A stretch of DNA of 48,385 bases from Planctomycetaceae bacterium (GTDB lineage Bacteria > Planctomycetota > Planctomycetia > Planctomycetales > Planctomycetaceae): the NCBI GenBank assembly GCA_021732845.1, contig JAKFUF010000128.1, positions 1 to 48,385 on the forward strand. Direction: 5' to 3'. The notes beneath the pieces are model-generated. The model made no database searches and was not told the origin of the DNA. It saw nothing but the letters and a program-made list of their open reading frames with translations. Within the stretch, counting starts at the first letter, position 1. Every line of letters starts with the position of its first letter. The position numbers and the translations under genes were made by a program. This document shows, one piece after another, positions 1 through 8,572 of the stretch.

Positions 1-402
1 CGTAAAAAGTTTTGACATCTCTGCGATCCGTGACAGGGCGAGGGTGATGGAACATCACCGGACGGCTTGCGCCGTGCCGCTCTTGGCCGCTGTCGAATCC
101 TGCCCCGTGGGGGCGGTTGGCCAGAGTTTGATCAGAGGCAGAGCCCGCGATTGATCACTGATTTCCAGCCCGCGCTGGCCAGATCGTCGCGGCCAGCGAG
201 CAACCTGACGGTGATGTGCCTTTCGTGGTTATTCCTTCACGGAATGAGAAAACGCCGAGTTCAGGTCAATGGCTCCCGGGTCGATTTCGCCGTGCGAGTC
301 TTTCGTGCCGGGGTAATAGCGTGGGTTTCAACCCACGTCGCTGTGTAACATGGATTGAGTCGGGCCTTTTGCAGGTCGGCTGAAGCCGACGCTACGGGGT
401 TG
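1..402. other. Gene-free stretch with repeat hairpins
   Basis: I see no convincing gene here. The stretch holds three palindromes typical of the dispersed repeats in this window. One is a copy of the ACGGC/GCCGT hairpin family around 57-80. One is a perfect hairpin with 7-nt arms GTGGGTT/AACCCAC at 321-336. One is a GTCGGCT/AGCCGAC hairpin at 375-390 followed by GCTACGG. The last has a sister copy at 39624-39646 in inverted orientation. Small open frames here lack coding character. Confidence 0.6.
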
Positions 403-1017
403 TTACTCGATGCCGGCAAGTTCCCGGGTGCTTTTCAAAATTGCCTCAATCGCCTTGGCATCGAGCTGACCGGCGCGGTAGGCGAAGTTGGCCGTCACCG
501 TCTGGTCGCGATAGAGGATCACCGTCAGGCTGGCATCCGGGTGGATCTCCTGACCGGATGGCCCTTCAGTGGCCGTGGTGGCGATGGTCAGGGGCATCGA
601 CAGGTGGGCGTTGAAGGCCAGGGTTTGAACCTTGGGGAACAGTTCCTTGCCTTCCTGCGGGAGAAACACTCCGAAGCCACGGAGTCCTGCCGCACGGTTC
701 TGGTCGACAAGTGCGTCGACTTTCTGCAGCAACTGGGTGAGTTCGGGAGTCATGTCGCGGGCGATCAGCATCACGACAGGGCGGTCGCCATTGCGGCAGA
801 CGTAGCAGACGGACTTGTTCTGATGAGCGCCGCTCACCGCCCGCACATAGAATTGCGGGACTTTCGCACCCACCTTGAGACCGGATTCGAAGCGGGGCAC
901 GCCGGAGTGCATCTCGACCGCTGGTAGCTCATCCGCCGCGACAGCGCCGCCCAACAGCAGGCACAAAGTGGCTGCCGCAAGCGGGACGAATGTGGCACGA
1001 CGCGTCAGCAAGCCCAT
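403..1017 (-). CDS. Exported thioredoxin-like protein
   Basis: Predicted secreted protein of about 204 aa. The N-terminus (GLLTRRATFVPLAAATLCLL) is a signal peptide ending near AVAADE. The rest has the look of a thioredoxin-fold domain: a CYVC motif follows a short hydrophobic strand, then a region like the peroxiredoxin/thioredoxin family (RPVVMLIARDM, later LTVILYRDQTV). A CxxC pair suggests a redox or metal-binding role in the periplasm, but the CxxC sits in an unusual context (CYVCRNGDRP), so function is inferred only from fold-like features. A TTG codon 12 nt upstream (1029) is an alternative start; neither start has a well-spaced ribosome binding site. It is transcribed away from the repeat-rich region at 1030-1420 and appears monocistronic. 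Confidence 0.75.
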   Translation of the reverse strand: MGLLTRRATFVPLAAATLCLLLGGAVAADELPAVEMHSGVPRFESGLKVGAKVPQFYVRAVSGAHQNKSVCYVCRNGDRPVVMLIARDMTPELTQLLQKVDALVDQNRAAGLRGFGVFLPQEGKELFPKVQTLAFNAHLSMPLTIATTATEGPSGQEIHPDASLTVILYRDQTVTANFAYRAGQLDAKAIEAILKSTRELAGIE

Positions 1018-1420
1018 GCCTTTACACAAAAGCGATGAGAAAAATCGATCGGCGACGGAAAAGTTTTACATCCTTTCCAAGACCATTCTGCCGCCGGTCC
1101 ACCTCCCGAAACAAGCCTCTCCAGCAGAATCTCTTGGTGTTCTCGCTCGGCCATCATATCGAATTGTTTGGCCGGGCGGTTTTTACCAGATGGGACGAGT
1201 CGCGGAAACACCGGACAGTGGCTGGGTGGCTGGGACCAGCCACAAGTTTCGATGTTGACGAGTCACTCCCTGACTCGATCTGGCAACCGATTGTCGACTC
1301 GCGCTCCGCCGCGAGGACGCGTGCGTGAGCAAAGGGCGACATGCCGCCATTCACTTTGAGCGGCACGGCGCAAGCCGTCCGATGAGTGAGGACCAACCGC
1401 GGATGGACGCCCAGCCTGGG
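1018..1420. other. Intergenic region with degenerate repeat copy
   Basis: No gene seen. Positions about 1255-1395 resemble the repeat units at 47.2-48.2 kb. They contain a degenerate GAGTCACTC..TGACTCG hairpin, a GAGGACGCG..CGTGAGC segment, and at 1361-1380 a copy of the GGCACGGC-GCAA-GCCGTCC hairpin. Confidence 0.5.
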
Positions 1421-2482
1421 TCAAGCCAGAAACAGCACTCCCAGAAGCCCCATGCCAATGGCGATCGCCGCCAGAACCACGGTCAGGATTCCGCGGGCGC
1501 GGCCCATGGTGGCGGAATTGAGCCGCAGGAAACCGGCCGTCAGGGCGACGACCAGGACACCCAAACCCGTGGCTCCGCCGAACTGCCACAGCCGGTCGTT
1601 GACGATGGACTTCTTCCAGAGACGATGCACGGCCTGTTGGAGTTCCGGGGTGACCTCAACGCGGGCGTGCAGCTTGTACATCGGCTCTGGCTTGCCCAGC
1701 CCGAAGTCCTTCTGAAATTCCTCCCGCACGATTTCGCGGACGCCATACTGATTGATCAGTTCCACGGGTACGGTGCTGTCCTGTGGCACATCACGAAACC
1801 TGGCCCGCAGTTTCTGGGTGACGGCGGTCACCACGCGGGGCGTCAACTGCAACCGCGTGGCTTCTTCTTCCGTGGCGTAAGGATCAGTGCTGACGACGAC
1901 CAGCGGCGAGTCTGGGGACGTCGCGAGATTCGCCCAGGCCGGCGCGTCACTGGCCTGCTGTCGAGCCCAAAGAAGGTTCGACGAGTGTTCAATCACTTTG
2001 GTCGCGGGCGTGGGGACGGGTGCCCCAATGTGGTCCTGTGGATGGTCATCACTCTCGGCGTGCGCGGAATCGGAAGGGGTCGCGGGCCTTTCGATGTCAG
2101 CCGGACCGTGGCCGTGTTCTTCGGCATGGCCGTGGTCGGAATCCTGAGCCCCGGCCGCTTCGGGCACGACGGTGACACGCTGCTGGGCCTGTTGGGTATG
2201 AACAATCTCCTGCCGATGCCCGTCATCCCAACGAATTTCGACGTGGCTGCCATCTGGCATGCTCCTCACCGAAGTGACGCTTGCCTGCCGAACGCCCACT
2301 AAAAATGTGGCAGCGAACAGCACCAGGCCGAGTCCGCCGAGAGCCACGCCGCCGAGGATCTTGGGGGCCTGAGCCGGATAGCGGATGAGGACCACCGCCA
2401 GGGCGATCAGGAGGAAGAACCCCACGACCGCCAGGACCAGGGCGAAGAGCAACCCCCAGGCGAATGTCGCTTGCGCTTGCAT
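1421..2482 (-). CDS. Membrane protein with His-rich segment, unknown function
   Basis: A 353-aa membrane protein that I do not recognise. Two hydrophobic helices at the N-terminus (about residues 8-33 and 40-63) and two at the C-terminus (about 298-320 and 330-352) frame a hydrophilic centre of about 230 residues. The centre carries a His/Asp/Glu-rich stretch (DSDHGHAEEHGHGPAD, about residues 113-128) that could bind metal ions. The start is supported by GGAAGGGATTTGAC directly upstream of ATG. It lies 227 bp downstream of the kinase gene, with GAAATYT repeats between, so co-transcription with the signalling operon is possible but not shown. Confidence 0.75.
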   Translation of the reverse strand: MQAQATFAWGLLFALVLAVVGFFLLIALAVVLIRYPAQAPKILGGVALGGLGLVLFAATFLVGVRQASVTSVRSMPDGSHVEIRWDDGHRQEIVHTQQAQQRVTVVPEAAGAQDSDHGHAEEHGHGPADIERPATPSDSAHAESDDHPQDHIGAPVPTPATKVIEHSSNLLWARQQASDAPAWANLATSPDSPLVVVSTDPYATEEEATRLQLTPRVVTAVTQKLRARFRDVPQDSTVPVELINQYGVREIVREEFQKDFGLGKPEPMYKLHARVEVTPELQQAVHRLWKKSIVNDRLWQFGGATGLGVLVVALTAGFLRLNSATMGRARGILTVVLAAIAIGMGLLGVLFLA

Positions 2483-2585
2483 GTCAAATCCCTTCCGGAA
2501 CGAACCGGCAACTCTCTGTCGATGGCGAAGAAAATCAGTTTGTAAACAGCGTCGTGCGTATAATCAGGCTTTGGTGTCGGCGCGA

Positions 2586-2660
2586 GAATTTCAAATTTGA
2601 CGTGTCCGACAAAAGTCGGGCGTCTCAGTTTCATGGAATTTCAAATTTCAGATTTTATTG
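2586..2660 (-). repeat. GAAATYT heptamer elements (two)
   Basis: Two short AT-rich elements built from tandem heptamers GAAATTT/GAAATCT, read on the minus strand, at 2586-2601 and 2635-2660, in otherwise GC-rich DNA. A small hairpin (CCGAC-AAAA-GTCGG, 2607-2620) lies between them. They belong to the dispersed family also seen at 4.6, 10.6, 15.5, 21.9, 29.2 and 43.7-43.9 kb. Confidence 0.6.
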
Positions 2661-2709
2661 AACTGAGCGAGACCCAACTTTTGTCGCACACGGTGGACCT
2701 CACATCCAC

Positions 2710-4566
2710 TCACGCGGCCTTCGTCAGAAACTCAGACCTCTCTGCCACAGGAACCCAACCCGCCGACAACTGCACGATGGAGGACAGGCTCACCGCCCAC
2801 AGGACCGCCCAGTTCTGCGGGAACACGAAGGCGGCGGGAATCACGAAGCCCAGGAGAGCCGTCAGGATTGTCGAACTGAAGCGGAACCGGGCGGAGCGGA
2901 AGGCGTCGGCCTGCCACCACCATCGGCGGATGCCGAACAGGGCGGCGAAGAACACGGCAAACCCCGCGGTGGACGGCTGGAGGTCCGGCCCGAACAACGG
3001 TCGATCGCCGACCGTCCGGAGGAGCCCGGGGAAGGTATTCGCCGTCATCGTCATGCTTTCCAGGTACAACTGCTCATGCAGCCAGGCGGCACCCACTCCG
3101 ACTGCGGCACCAATTGCCGTCAGGATGACGCGCCGCGCGGGTCCTTGGGCTTCTTTTCCCTCCCACAACTTGGCGGGGATCAGCAAGGCCCACGTGCCCA
3201 ACAGCGTCGTGATGCTGTAGAACGCGAGCCGCGCCGGGTCGGAGGTCAGATCGCCGATCTGCCCCAGCAGCGTCGTGTTCAACCCCACGATGACCGTGGC
3301 GATGGCGGTCCAAAACGCGGCACGGGTCATGGAGGTGGTCAGATCCTCCATCCGCGACGAGAGCGGCAGGCGACGAAGTGTCGCAGGCGATGTCGCCTCG
3401 CTTCGATACCGAGGTGCCTTGGGGATTTGTGGGATGACAGGCGGACGGGGGGCCGACACCGGGACGAGGTTGGCGCCGCGCATCGCACTGCCGAAGACTC
3501 CCCAGCCTTTGTAGACGGCCACTCCAACCAGACCGAGCACCAATAATCTAAACATCCCCGCGGAACCCGCGCCGCTCTTCATGGCGAAGATGACTCCCAT
3601 GATGCACATGGCGATCACCAGCGGTTTCATTGGGGAAGCGGCCCCAGAACGGCGTGAGGCCTGCGTCTCAGCCAGGGGATTCGACTTCCGTGGCTGCGCC
3701 ACCGGAGGTGCGGATCGTCGCGGTGCGGGGGGAGCGACCATGTCGTCCCAGGTGAGTTCCTGAGCCACGACTTTGCCTCCCGCGGCGGCGCGAAACTCCT
3801 CGGCCAGCACGCTGGCGGATGGGGTGCGTTTCGTGGGATCCTTGGCGAGGGCGCGGGCGACAACTGGCCGAAACCGCTCGGGCACCTTTTCCAAATCCGG
3901 CTTCTCGGTGAGATGTTTCATCAGAATCTCGCCCGTACTCTCGCCAGAAAATGGGAGACGCCCGGTCAGCATTTCGAACAGCATGACGCCCAGGCTGTAG
4001 ACGTCGATCTCGCTCCCATATTTGCCCTTGGCGACTTCCGGAGCCATGTAGTACACGGTTCCGACGCTTTCGGTTTGGATGCTGCGGCGGCTGGGGGTGA
4101 TCGACTTGGCGAGCCCCACGTCGCCGATCTTGACGATAGGGCCTTCGCGGAAAATGTTCGCCGGTTTCAGGTCGCGATGCACGACGCCCCGCTCGTGCAG
4201 GTAGTTGACGCCGGCACACATCTGCGTGAACCAGTTTTCCACTTCGGCCGGCGGCAGCCCCTGTGGGTGGCCTTCCAGTGTCAGTTCCAGGCTCTTGCCC
4301 GAGATGTACTCCATCACCAGCCAGTGGGAGCCCTCTTCATCGGTGCGGACATCGAACAGCGAGAGCAGATTGGGGTGCTTGAGGTTCAGGCACTCAGCGA
4401 TCCCGCGCAGCTCCACATCGGTGTTTCGCTGGAGCAGCTTGAGTGCAACCTCTTTGCCAGAGTCGCTGAGCGCGTAATACACCTCGCCAAACCCGCCACG
4501 GTCGATCGCACGCTTGATCGTGTAGCCCGGGAGGGGCCGCGCTTCGGGTGCAAACATGAATTTCAT
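2710..4566 (-). CDS. Membrane-anchored Ser/Thr protein kinase
   Basis: A 618-aa Hanks-type (PknB-like) protein kinase that phosphorylates Ser/Thr residues of partner proteins. The catalytic domain spans about residues 15-275. It has a glycine loop RGGFGEVY (23-30), catalytic Lys43 in VALKLL, HRDLKPAN (130-137), and YMAPE in the activation segment. The metal-binding DFG is DVG here (149-151), a mild departure that still keeps the Asp. The C-terminal half holds about seven hydrophobic segments (from PLVIAMCIMG onward), so the kinase is a cytoplasmic head on a polytopic membrane domain with no recognisable extracellular sensor. The ATG at 4566 is preferred over an in-frame upstream codon at 4617, because the extra N-terminus overlaps a GAAATYT repeat. 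It is the last gene of a probable operon and sits right after an FHA protein, a natural phospho-Thr-binding partner. Confidence 0.92.
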   Translation of the reverse strand: MKFMFAPEARPLPGYTIKRAIDRGGFGEVYYALSDSGKEVALKLLQRNTDVELRGIAECLNLKHPNLLSLFDVRTDEEGSHWLVMEYISGKSLELTLEGHPQGLPPAEVENWFTQMCAGVNYLHERGVVHRDLKPANIFREGPIVKIGDVGLAKSITPSRRSIQTESVGTVYYMAPEVAKGKYGSEIDVYSLGVMLFEMLTGRLPFSGESTGEILMKHLTEKPDLEKVPERFRPVVARALAKDPTKRTPSASVLAEEFRAAAGGKVVAQELTWDDMVAPPAPRRSAPPVAQPRKSNPLAETQASRRSGAASPMKPLVIAMCIMGVIFAMKSGAGSAGMFRLLVLGLVGVAVYKGWGVFGSAMRGANLVPVSAPRPPVIPQIPKAPRYRSEATSPATLRRLPLSSRMEDLTTSMTRAAFWTAIATVIVGLNTTLLGQIGDLTSDPARLAFYSITTLLGTWALLIPAKLWEGKEAQGPARRVILTAIGAAVGVGAAWLHEQLYLESMTMTANTFPGLLRTVGDRPLFGPDLQPSTAGFAVFFAALFGIRRWWWQADAFRSARFRFSSTILTALLGFVIPAAFVFPQNWAVLWAVSLSSIVQLSAGWVPVAERSEFLTKAA

Positions 4567-4594
4567 AACACTTGCCCTGACGCGCTTCCTGTCG

Positions 4595-4625
4595 GAATTG
4601 CAAATCTCAGATCTCAAACTTCACA
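4595..4625 (-). repeat. GAAATYT heptamer element (variant)
   Basis: Minus-strand reading gives TGTGAAG, TTTGAGATC, TGAGATT, TGCAATTC: a degenerate copy of the AT-rich heptamer element, located between the FHA and kinase genes of one operon. Confidence 0.5.
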
Positions 4626-4681
4626 GCCAGCAGGACGCAAGATTTCTCATCAAGTCCGGTGCCAACCCCGCGAAATTTCAC

Positions 4682-5317
4682 TCACTTCGAAAGACTCTCC
4701 AGCCGGAACCGCATGTCACTGCCTTCCACGATGGCTCCCGGCGGGATGGCAGCCCCGCCCGGCTGAAACTGCCCGTTCACAAACAGTTCATTGCGCGACT
4801 TGCACCAGATCTCGCCCTGCTTGCGATACAGCAGGACCGGCGCGGTGAAGGACGGGCACGCGATATGGTGGTCGTCTTGTGGCCCCAGCAGACAGGTGTC
4901 GTCCATCAGGACAATGCCGTCCACCACCTGCCGTGGCCGATGATCACTTAGAAATTCGAGCCGCGCCGAACCGCTCATGACGGTTGGCAGCCGAAACCGG
5001 AGCCGGACTCCCGCTCCCAGTCGCAGCTCATTTCCATCATAGATCTCGGCCCGGTCGTGCAGTGGCTTGTGTCCCAGGTGCACCGCGGCGTGTGGTTGAA
5101 CAACGTAACTTTCGCCCGAGCGGATCAAAGTGGCATGTTTTCTCGACAGTGGAGCCATCAGCCCGATGTCGGGCAGATCGCCTTCGATGCCCGGCCCGCC
5201 GATGGTCACCTGGTCTGTCATACAAACCAGAAAAACCCCCACCCGGTCGATCCACAGCAGGAACTTGGAAGTTCCGGCGAGCGTGGAGAGAGCGGGTGAA
5301 GGTTGCAGGTTGAACAT
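4682..5317 (-). CDS. FHA-domain protein
   Basis: A 211-aa soluble protein with an FHA (phosphothreonine-binding) domain in about residues 15-115. The core shows a Val-Thr-Ile-Gly-Gly strand (VTIGG, 37-41), the hallmark LSRKHATL (57-64), and a later strand region with LGHKPL in the place of the usual N-G-x-x-v. FHA domains read Ser/Thr kinase activity by binding phosphorylated partners. The C-terminal half (residues 120-211) holds a second region with FLSDHRPRQVVDG and LFVNGQFQPGG, which may be a second degenerate beta-sandwich; I do not name it. It lies 115 bp upstream of the kinase on the same strand, so the pair probably forms a signalling module. Confidence 0.85.
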   Translation of the reverse strand: MFNLQPSPALSTLAGTSKFLLWIDRVGVFLVCMTDQVTIGGPGIEGDLPDIGLMAPLSRKHATLIRSGESYVVQPHAAVHLGHKPLHDRAEIYDGNELRLGAGVRLRFRLPTVMSGSARLEFLSDHRPRQVVDGIVLMDDTCLLGPQDDHHIACPSFTAPVLLYRKQGEIWCKSRNELFVNGQFQPGGAAIPPGAIVEGSDMRFRLESLSK

Positions 5318-5372
5318 AGTGGTCCTCCATCGGCGGCGGTTCCGATGGACTCAGGTTGCGGGCTGGTATGAG

Positions 5373-5594
5373 TTACTGCGGCAACGATCCCGTGGGTTCA
5401 TCATCTTCCATGGGAATGTACGGCTCCCATCCTAAAAACTCGTGCTTCTTTGCCTGGGCTTCGTTCCAAGTGGCAGCTTCCACAGTCCAGAGCTGCCGGG
5501 CATCCGGCTCCAACGCGCCTTGTGTTGGCGATGACTCACTGGGGAAGAAGGTGAAGGCGTTTTCGGTGGCTGAATGCCAGAGTTCGTACTTCAC
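5373..5594 (-). CDS. Small 73-aa protein, GTG start
   Basis: A short soluble protein (VKYELWHSATENAFTFF...) that I recognise only as the kind of small conserved protein found in planctomycetes; no function is known to me. The GTG start at 5594 is chosen because GGGAGAGG lies 4 nt upstream and because the frame further upstream does not look coding. The composition (Trp, Glu, Thr rich, no low-complexity stretch) supports a real protein. It is packed between the small membrane protein (stop at 5618) and the FHA gene (start at 5317) on the same strand. Confidence 0.7.
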   Translation of the reverse strand: MKYELWHSATENAFTFFPSESSPTQGALEPDARQLWTVEAATWNEAQAKKHEFLGWEPYIPMEDDEPTGSLPQ

Positions 5595-5617
5595 GATGCC
5601 TCTCCCACCAGCCTCGC

Positions 5618-5848
5618 TCAAGCCTTCTTGCCCTTGTCGCCGGCTTCCAAGACGCTGCAAATTTCCGCGGCCGACATTCCGCGTTCCGCCAAGTCCCGCT
5701 TCAACGCCGCCCGATGCTCCGATTCCTTCACCTTCTGCCACGCGGAAGCAAGGACCGGCACACAGGTACAAAGTGTGATGCAGGCGAAGAACATGAAGGC
5801 CGGGTCGGACAGGAACCGGAATGCGGAGATGGTCTGGGCGAAGAGCAT
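5618..5848 (-). CDS. Small single-pass membrane protein
   Basis: A 76-aa protein starting MLFAQTIS, with one transmembrane helix (about residues 15-36, FMFFACITLCTCVPVLASAW) and a basic/acidic helical tail (VKESEHRAALKRDLAERGM) ending in a short SAAEICSVLEAG motif. The start at 5848 follows AGGAAATCAGAA; a longer in-frame version exists, but its extra residues look non-coding. The tail could act as a docking motif for its operon partners; this is a guess. It is the second gene of the operon that ends with the kinase. Confidence 0.7.
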   Translation of the reverse strand: MLFAQTISAFRFLSDPAFMFFACITLCTCVPVLASAWQKVKESEHRAALKRDLAERGMSAAEICSVLEAGDKGKKA

Positions 5849-5973
5849 TTCTGATTTCCTGACGTGTGAACGACCCGCAACAGATTCTACCCCGGCACCC
5901 GCCCAACCTGCGATCAGGCTGGCGGACTGAGATGTCCGCCAGCCTGCCGCATCCTTCGCGAATTCTTCCAGCA

Positions 5974-6786
5974 TCAGGTCTTCGGTCCCTCTTCGACGGT
6001 CGGAGGCACGGTGGAGCCCTTCAGGTATTCTTCCACCTGGCTGCTGACCTCTTCCGGCGTGACTGCTTCGGAAGAGCCAACGGGGATTTCACCCAGATCG
6101 CTGCCAGTGGAGCTGAGAACCTTCTCCTTGACCCGGATCTGCGTGTCGATCTCGTCGATCAACTGCTTTGTGCGGGACAGATCACTATCGTCGATGACAA
6201 TGTTACTGGCGGTTTCGCGGGCCTGGACTTCCTGCAGCTTGGCTTCCAGCATGTCGACCTGGGCTTCCAGCTCGCGCTTCTTGGAAACCATTGCCTGAAG
6301 CTTGTTGTGTGCCGCGATGACGACTGCTGACTTGGCTTCCAACTGCCGCGTGCGAGCCTGCAGCTCCTGCTTCCGGGCCTTGCCGCGGCTCACCCGCGAA
6401 GCCAGGTCACGCTGCACATCGTCAGATGAATACGTCCGGCCGGTCAACTGCACGCTGCTCTTGCCGCCGCCGCTCTTCTCCCACAATTTCTTCATGTCGG
6501 CATCGTGCGCCGCCAGTGCGTTGTTGAGATCCTGCACTTCACGCTGCAGTTTCTCGACGATTACCTCTTCCGTGGCGATCACGTGCTTGTAGCGGTTGAT
6601 TTCGGGATCGACGTCTTGGAGAAGGACGCGCGCCCGCTTAAGTTCGAATTCCAGCGGTACCGCACCCTTGAACGCCTGCCGGACTTCTGTTCCGACAGTC
6701 CGGACGTAACTTCGCGCGCCTGTCCACATCACCAGACCGCCAAGCACGGCGACCGCCACCCCACCGATAATGGCTTTCTTAATCAT
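5974..6786 (-). CDS. Membrane-anchored coiled-coil protein
   Basis: A 270-aa protein with one N-terminal transmembrane helix (residues about 3-22, KKAIIGGVAVAVLGGLVMW) followed by long alpha-helical, heptad-like stretches (about 50-95 and 125-210) rich in Glu, Lys, Gln and Leu. These predict coiled coils in the periplasm or cytoplasm. The C-terminal tail is acidic and Pro/Ser rich. The size and layout resemble PspA/IM30-like or adaptor hairpin proteins, but no diagnostic motif is visible. The start at 6786 has AGGGG upstream; a start 36 nt further up is less likely. It is the first gene of the probable operon with the small membrane protein, 73-aa protein, FHA protein and kinase, so it may be a kinase substrate or scaffold (inference). 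Confidence 0.8.
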   Translation of the reverse strand: MIKKAIIGGVAVAVLGGLVMWTGARSYVRTVGTEVRQAFKGAVPLEFELKRARVLLQDVDPEINRYKHVIATEEVIVEKLQREVQDLNNALAAHDADMKKLWEKSGGGKSSVQLTGRTYSSDDVQRDLASRVSRGKARKQELQARTRQLEAKSAVVIAAHNKLQAMVSKKRELEAQVDMLEAKLQEVQARETASNIVIDDSDLSRTKQLIDEIDTQIRVKEKVLSSTGSDLGEIPVGSSEAVTPEEVSSQVEEYLKGSTVPPTVEEGPKT

Positions 6787-7102
6787 GATCCAAACCCCTG
6801 ATGTATTGTCTTGCGGAGCCACAAGCTCTGTTGTCCGCTGACCTGAGCGGTCGCCAATCGACCTCTACATGGAGTTATTCGACGGGCGATCGGGATTCTT
6901 AACGCGATCGGCAAGTTTTTTTGGTTTTCCGCGCAATGGCATTTGTTGAACCCTAAAGATCGATTTTGCCGATACTTGTGTCCACGGACCAGTCTGTTGG
7001 TAAGCCGGACGAGTCAAATTGATGCACGAGTGGCCGAAAATGCGTGGAGTGGCACGGAAACTGTGTTAACGTAGGCCACTGCTCGTCCATGAATCGACGA
7101 AT
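6787..7102. promoter_or_regulatory. Divergent intergenic region
   Basis: A 316-bp region between the divergently read coiled-coil and glycosyltransferase genes. It must hold promoters for both directions, but no clear -35/-10 pair can be named. An AT-rich run (GTTTTTTTGGTTTT, about 6914-6927) is the only compositional feature. Confidence 0.4.
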
Positions 7103-8563
7103 TTGCATGCGTCGATCCCACAAGTGTTTGGGCAACGCTGCCCTCGAGATTGCGGAGCACTGAAAATCGCTACTACCTCGGCGGTGGGCCTCCGGCCGAA
7201 AATTGCTCCGCACATTGATCTGCGCGTCGTGTCAGTGCCGGAAACTCCGGCAGTGTTTGGATTTGTGCTGCTGGGCGGGGCGATCCTGGGAGCGACGGTG
7301 CGCGACATCCGGCTGGCCAATGAACTGGCGCGGCGGGGGCACGAAGTCCACGTGTGGTGGGTGTTCGATCTGCCCCCAAACCCGGGGCTCGATGCCAAAA
7401 TCCACCAGCACCTGTTGTTCCACGCCTTCCGCTACATCCGCTCGGGGAAGCCCAGCCGGATCCTGGACACGCTGGGTCGGATCAATACCGCCATCTCGCC
7501 CGGCAGCTTCCGTGTCCGCTCGGTTCAATGGTTTCCCGGCCTCATCGACACCATGCTGCGGGGCCTTCTAAAGTTCGTGTGCGGCGGCGTCGAGAAAGAC
7601 TCGTCGCTTGTCCGGCGGTTTGCCCGCCAGATGGACAAATACAACGTCACCCACATGCTGCCCAGCCTGGAGATGCTCGCTCCACTGGTGATCCACGCCC
7701 GCCGCCAGTCGGCCCGCGACATCAAGCTGCTGGTGACCTTTCAGGGCTACGAAATTTACGCCAACTACGCCCGCGCCATTGGCCTGGAGCAGCCGCTCTA
7801 CGCGCGGCTGCGAAATGTCGCGTTGGAATCAGATTTCCCGGCGGTGGCCGTCAGCCAAGATTATTCGCAGCGGATTCAGGAAGACATCGGCGTCCCTGGC
7901 GAACAGTTGACCGTCATCCCGCCAGGGCTCACCCCTGCCCGGTTGATGGAGCGGAGCCGCGCGTTTTCGCTGCTCAAGCAGCACAACATCGACGTCCACG
8001 ACAGTCTGCCGATTGTCACCTATTTCGGCCGCGTCGACACCGAGAAGGGTTTGGATCTGCTGCTTTATGCTGCCCGCATGGTGGCCGAGCGCGGCGTGAA
8101 GTTTCAATTTGTTGTTTGCGGCCCATCGGCAATGGGCCAGCATTACCGCCACGTCTGCCGCGACATCGCCGAACACCTGCGGCTGCCGGTCTCGTGGTGC
8201 GGGCAGATCTCGGACGAAGTTCGCAGCGCCCTGTACCGGGCGAGCCGCTGTGTCGTGTACCCCTCCATCCATCGCGAACCGTTTGGAATGGTGCCCGGCG
8301 AAGCCATCGCTCACGGAACTCCGTGCATCGTTCCCGACAAGGGCGGCGTCACGGAACTCGCCCGCGTTGGCGGTGAAAAAACCGGACTAATCTTCCGTGC
8401 CTGGGACTCCGGCGATCTGGCCACCCAGCTCCATACCGTGCTGACCGACGAGGCCTGCTGGACTGCCATGTCACAAGCTGGGCTGCGAACCGCTGCGGAA
8501 CTGAGCGTCGAGCGCCTGGGTGACCGCATCCTGGAACACATGGGAGTTGGTGTGACACGCTGA
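7103..8563 (+). CDS. GT4 family glycosyltransferase
   Basis: A GT-B fold, retaining glycosyltransferase of family GT4, which moves a sugar from a nucleotide donor to a glycan or lipid acceptor. The N-terminal Rossmann domain starts with FVLLGGAILGATVRD and LANELARRGHEVHV. The C-terminal donor-binding domain has VTYFGRVDTEKGLDLLL, then the E-x7-E signature in HREPFGMVPGEAIAHGTP, and ends with a typical helix pair. At 486 aa it is slightly long for the family. The first 40 residues before VSVPETPA are not convincing, so the true start may lie around 7210-7235. It is followed 9 bp later by the Rpn nuclease gene; the pairing has no obvious functional logic. Confidence 0.85.
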   Translation: MHASIPQVFGQRCPRDCGALKIATTSAVGLRPKIAPHIDLRVVSVPETPAVFGFVLLGGAILGATVRDIRLANELARRGHEVHVWWVFDLPPNPGLDAKIHQHLLFHAFRYIRSGKPSRILDTLGRINTAISPGSFRVRSVQWFPGLIDTMLRGLLKFVCGGVEKDSSLVRRFARQMDKYNVTHMLPSLEMLAPLVIHARRQSARDIKLLVTFQGYEIYANYARAIGLEQPLYARLRNVALESDFPAVAVSQDYSQRIQEDIGVPGEQLTVIPPGLTPARLMERSRAFSLLKQHNIDVHDSLPIVTYFGRVDTEKGLDLLLYAARMVAERGVKFQFVVCGPSAMGQHYRHVCRDIAEHLRLPVSWCGQISDEVRSALYRASRCVVYPSIHREPFGMVPGEAIAHGTPCIVPDKGGVTELARVGGEKTGLIFRAWDSGDLATQLHTVLTDEACWTAMSQAGLRTAAELSVERLGDRILEHMGVGVTR

Positions 8564-8572
8564 GGAGCTGGT

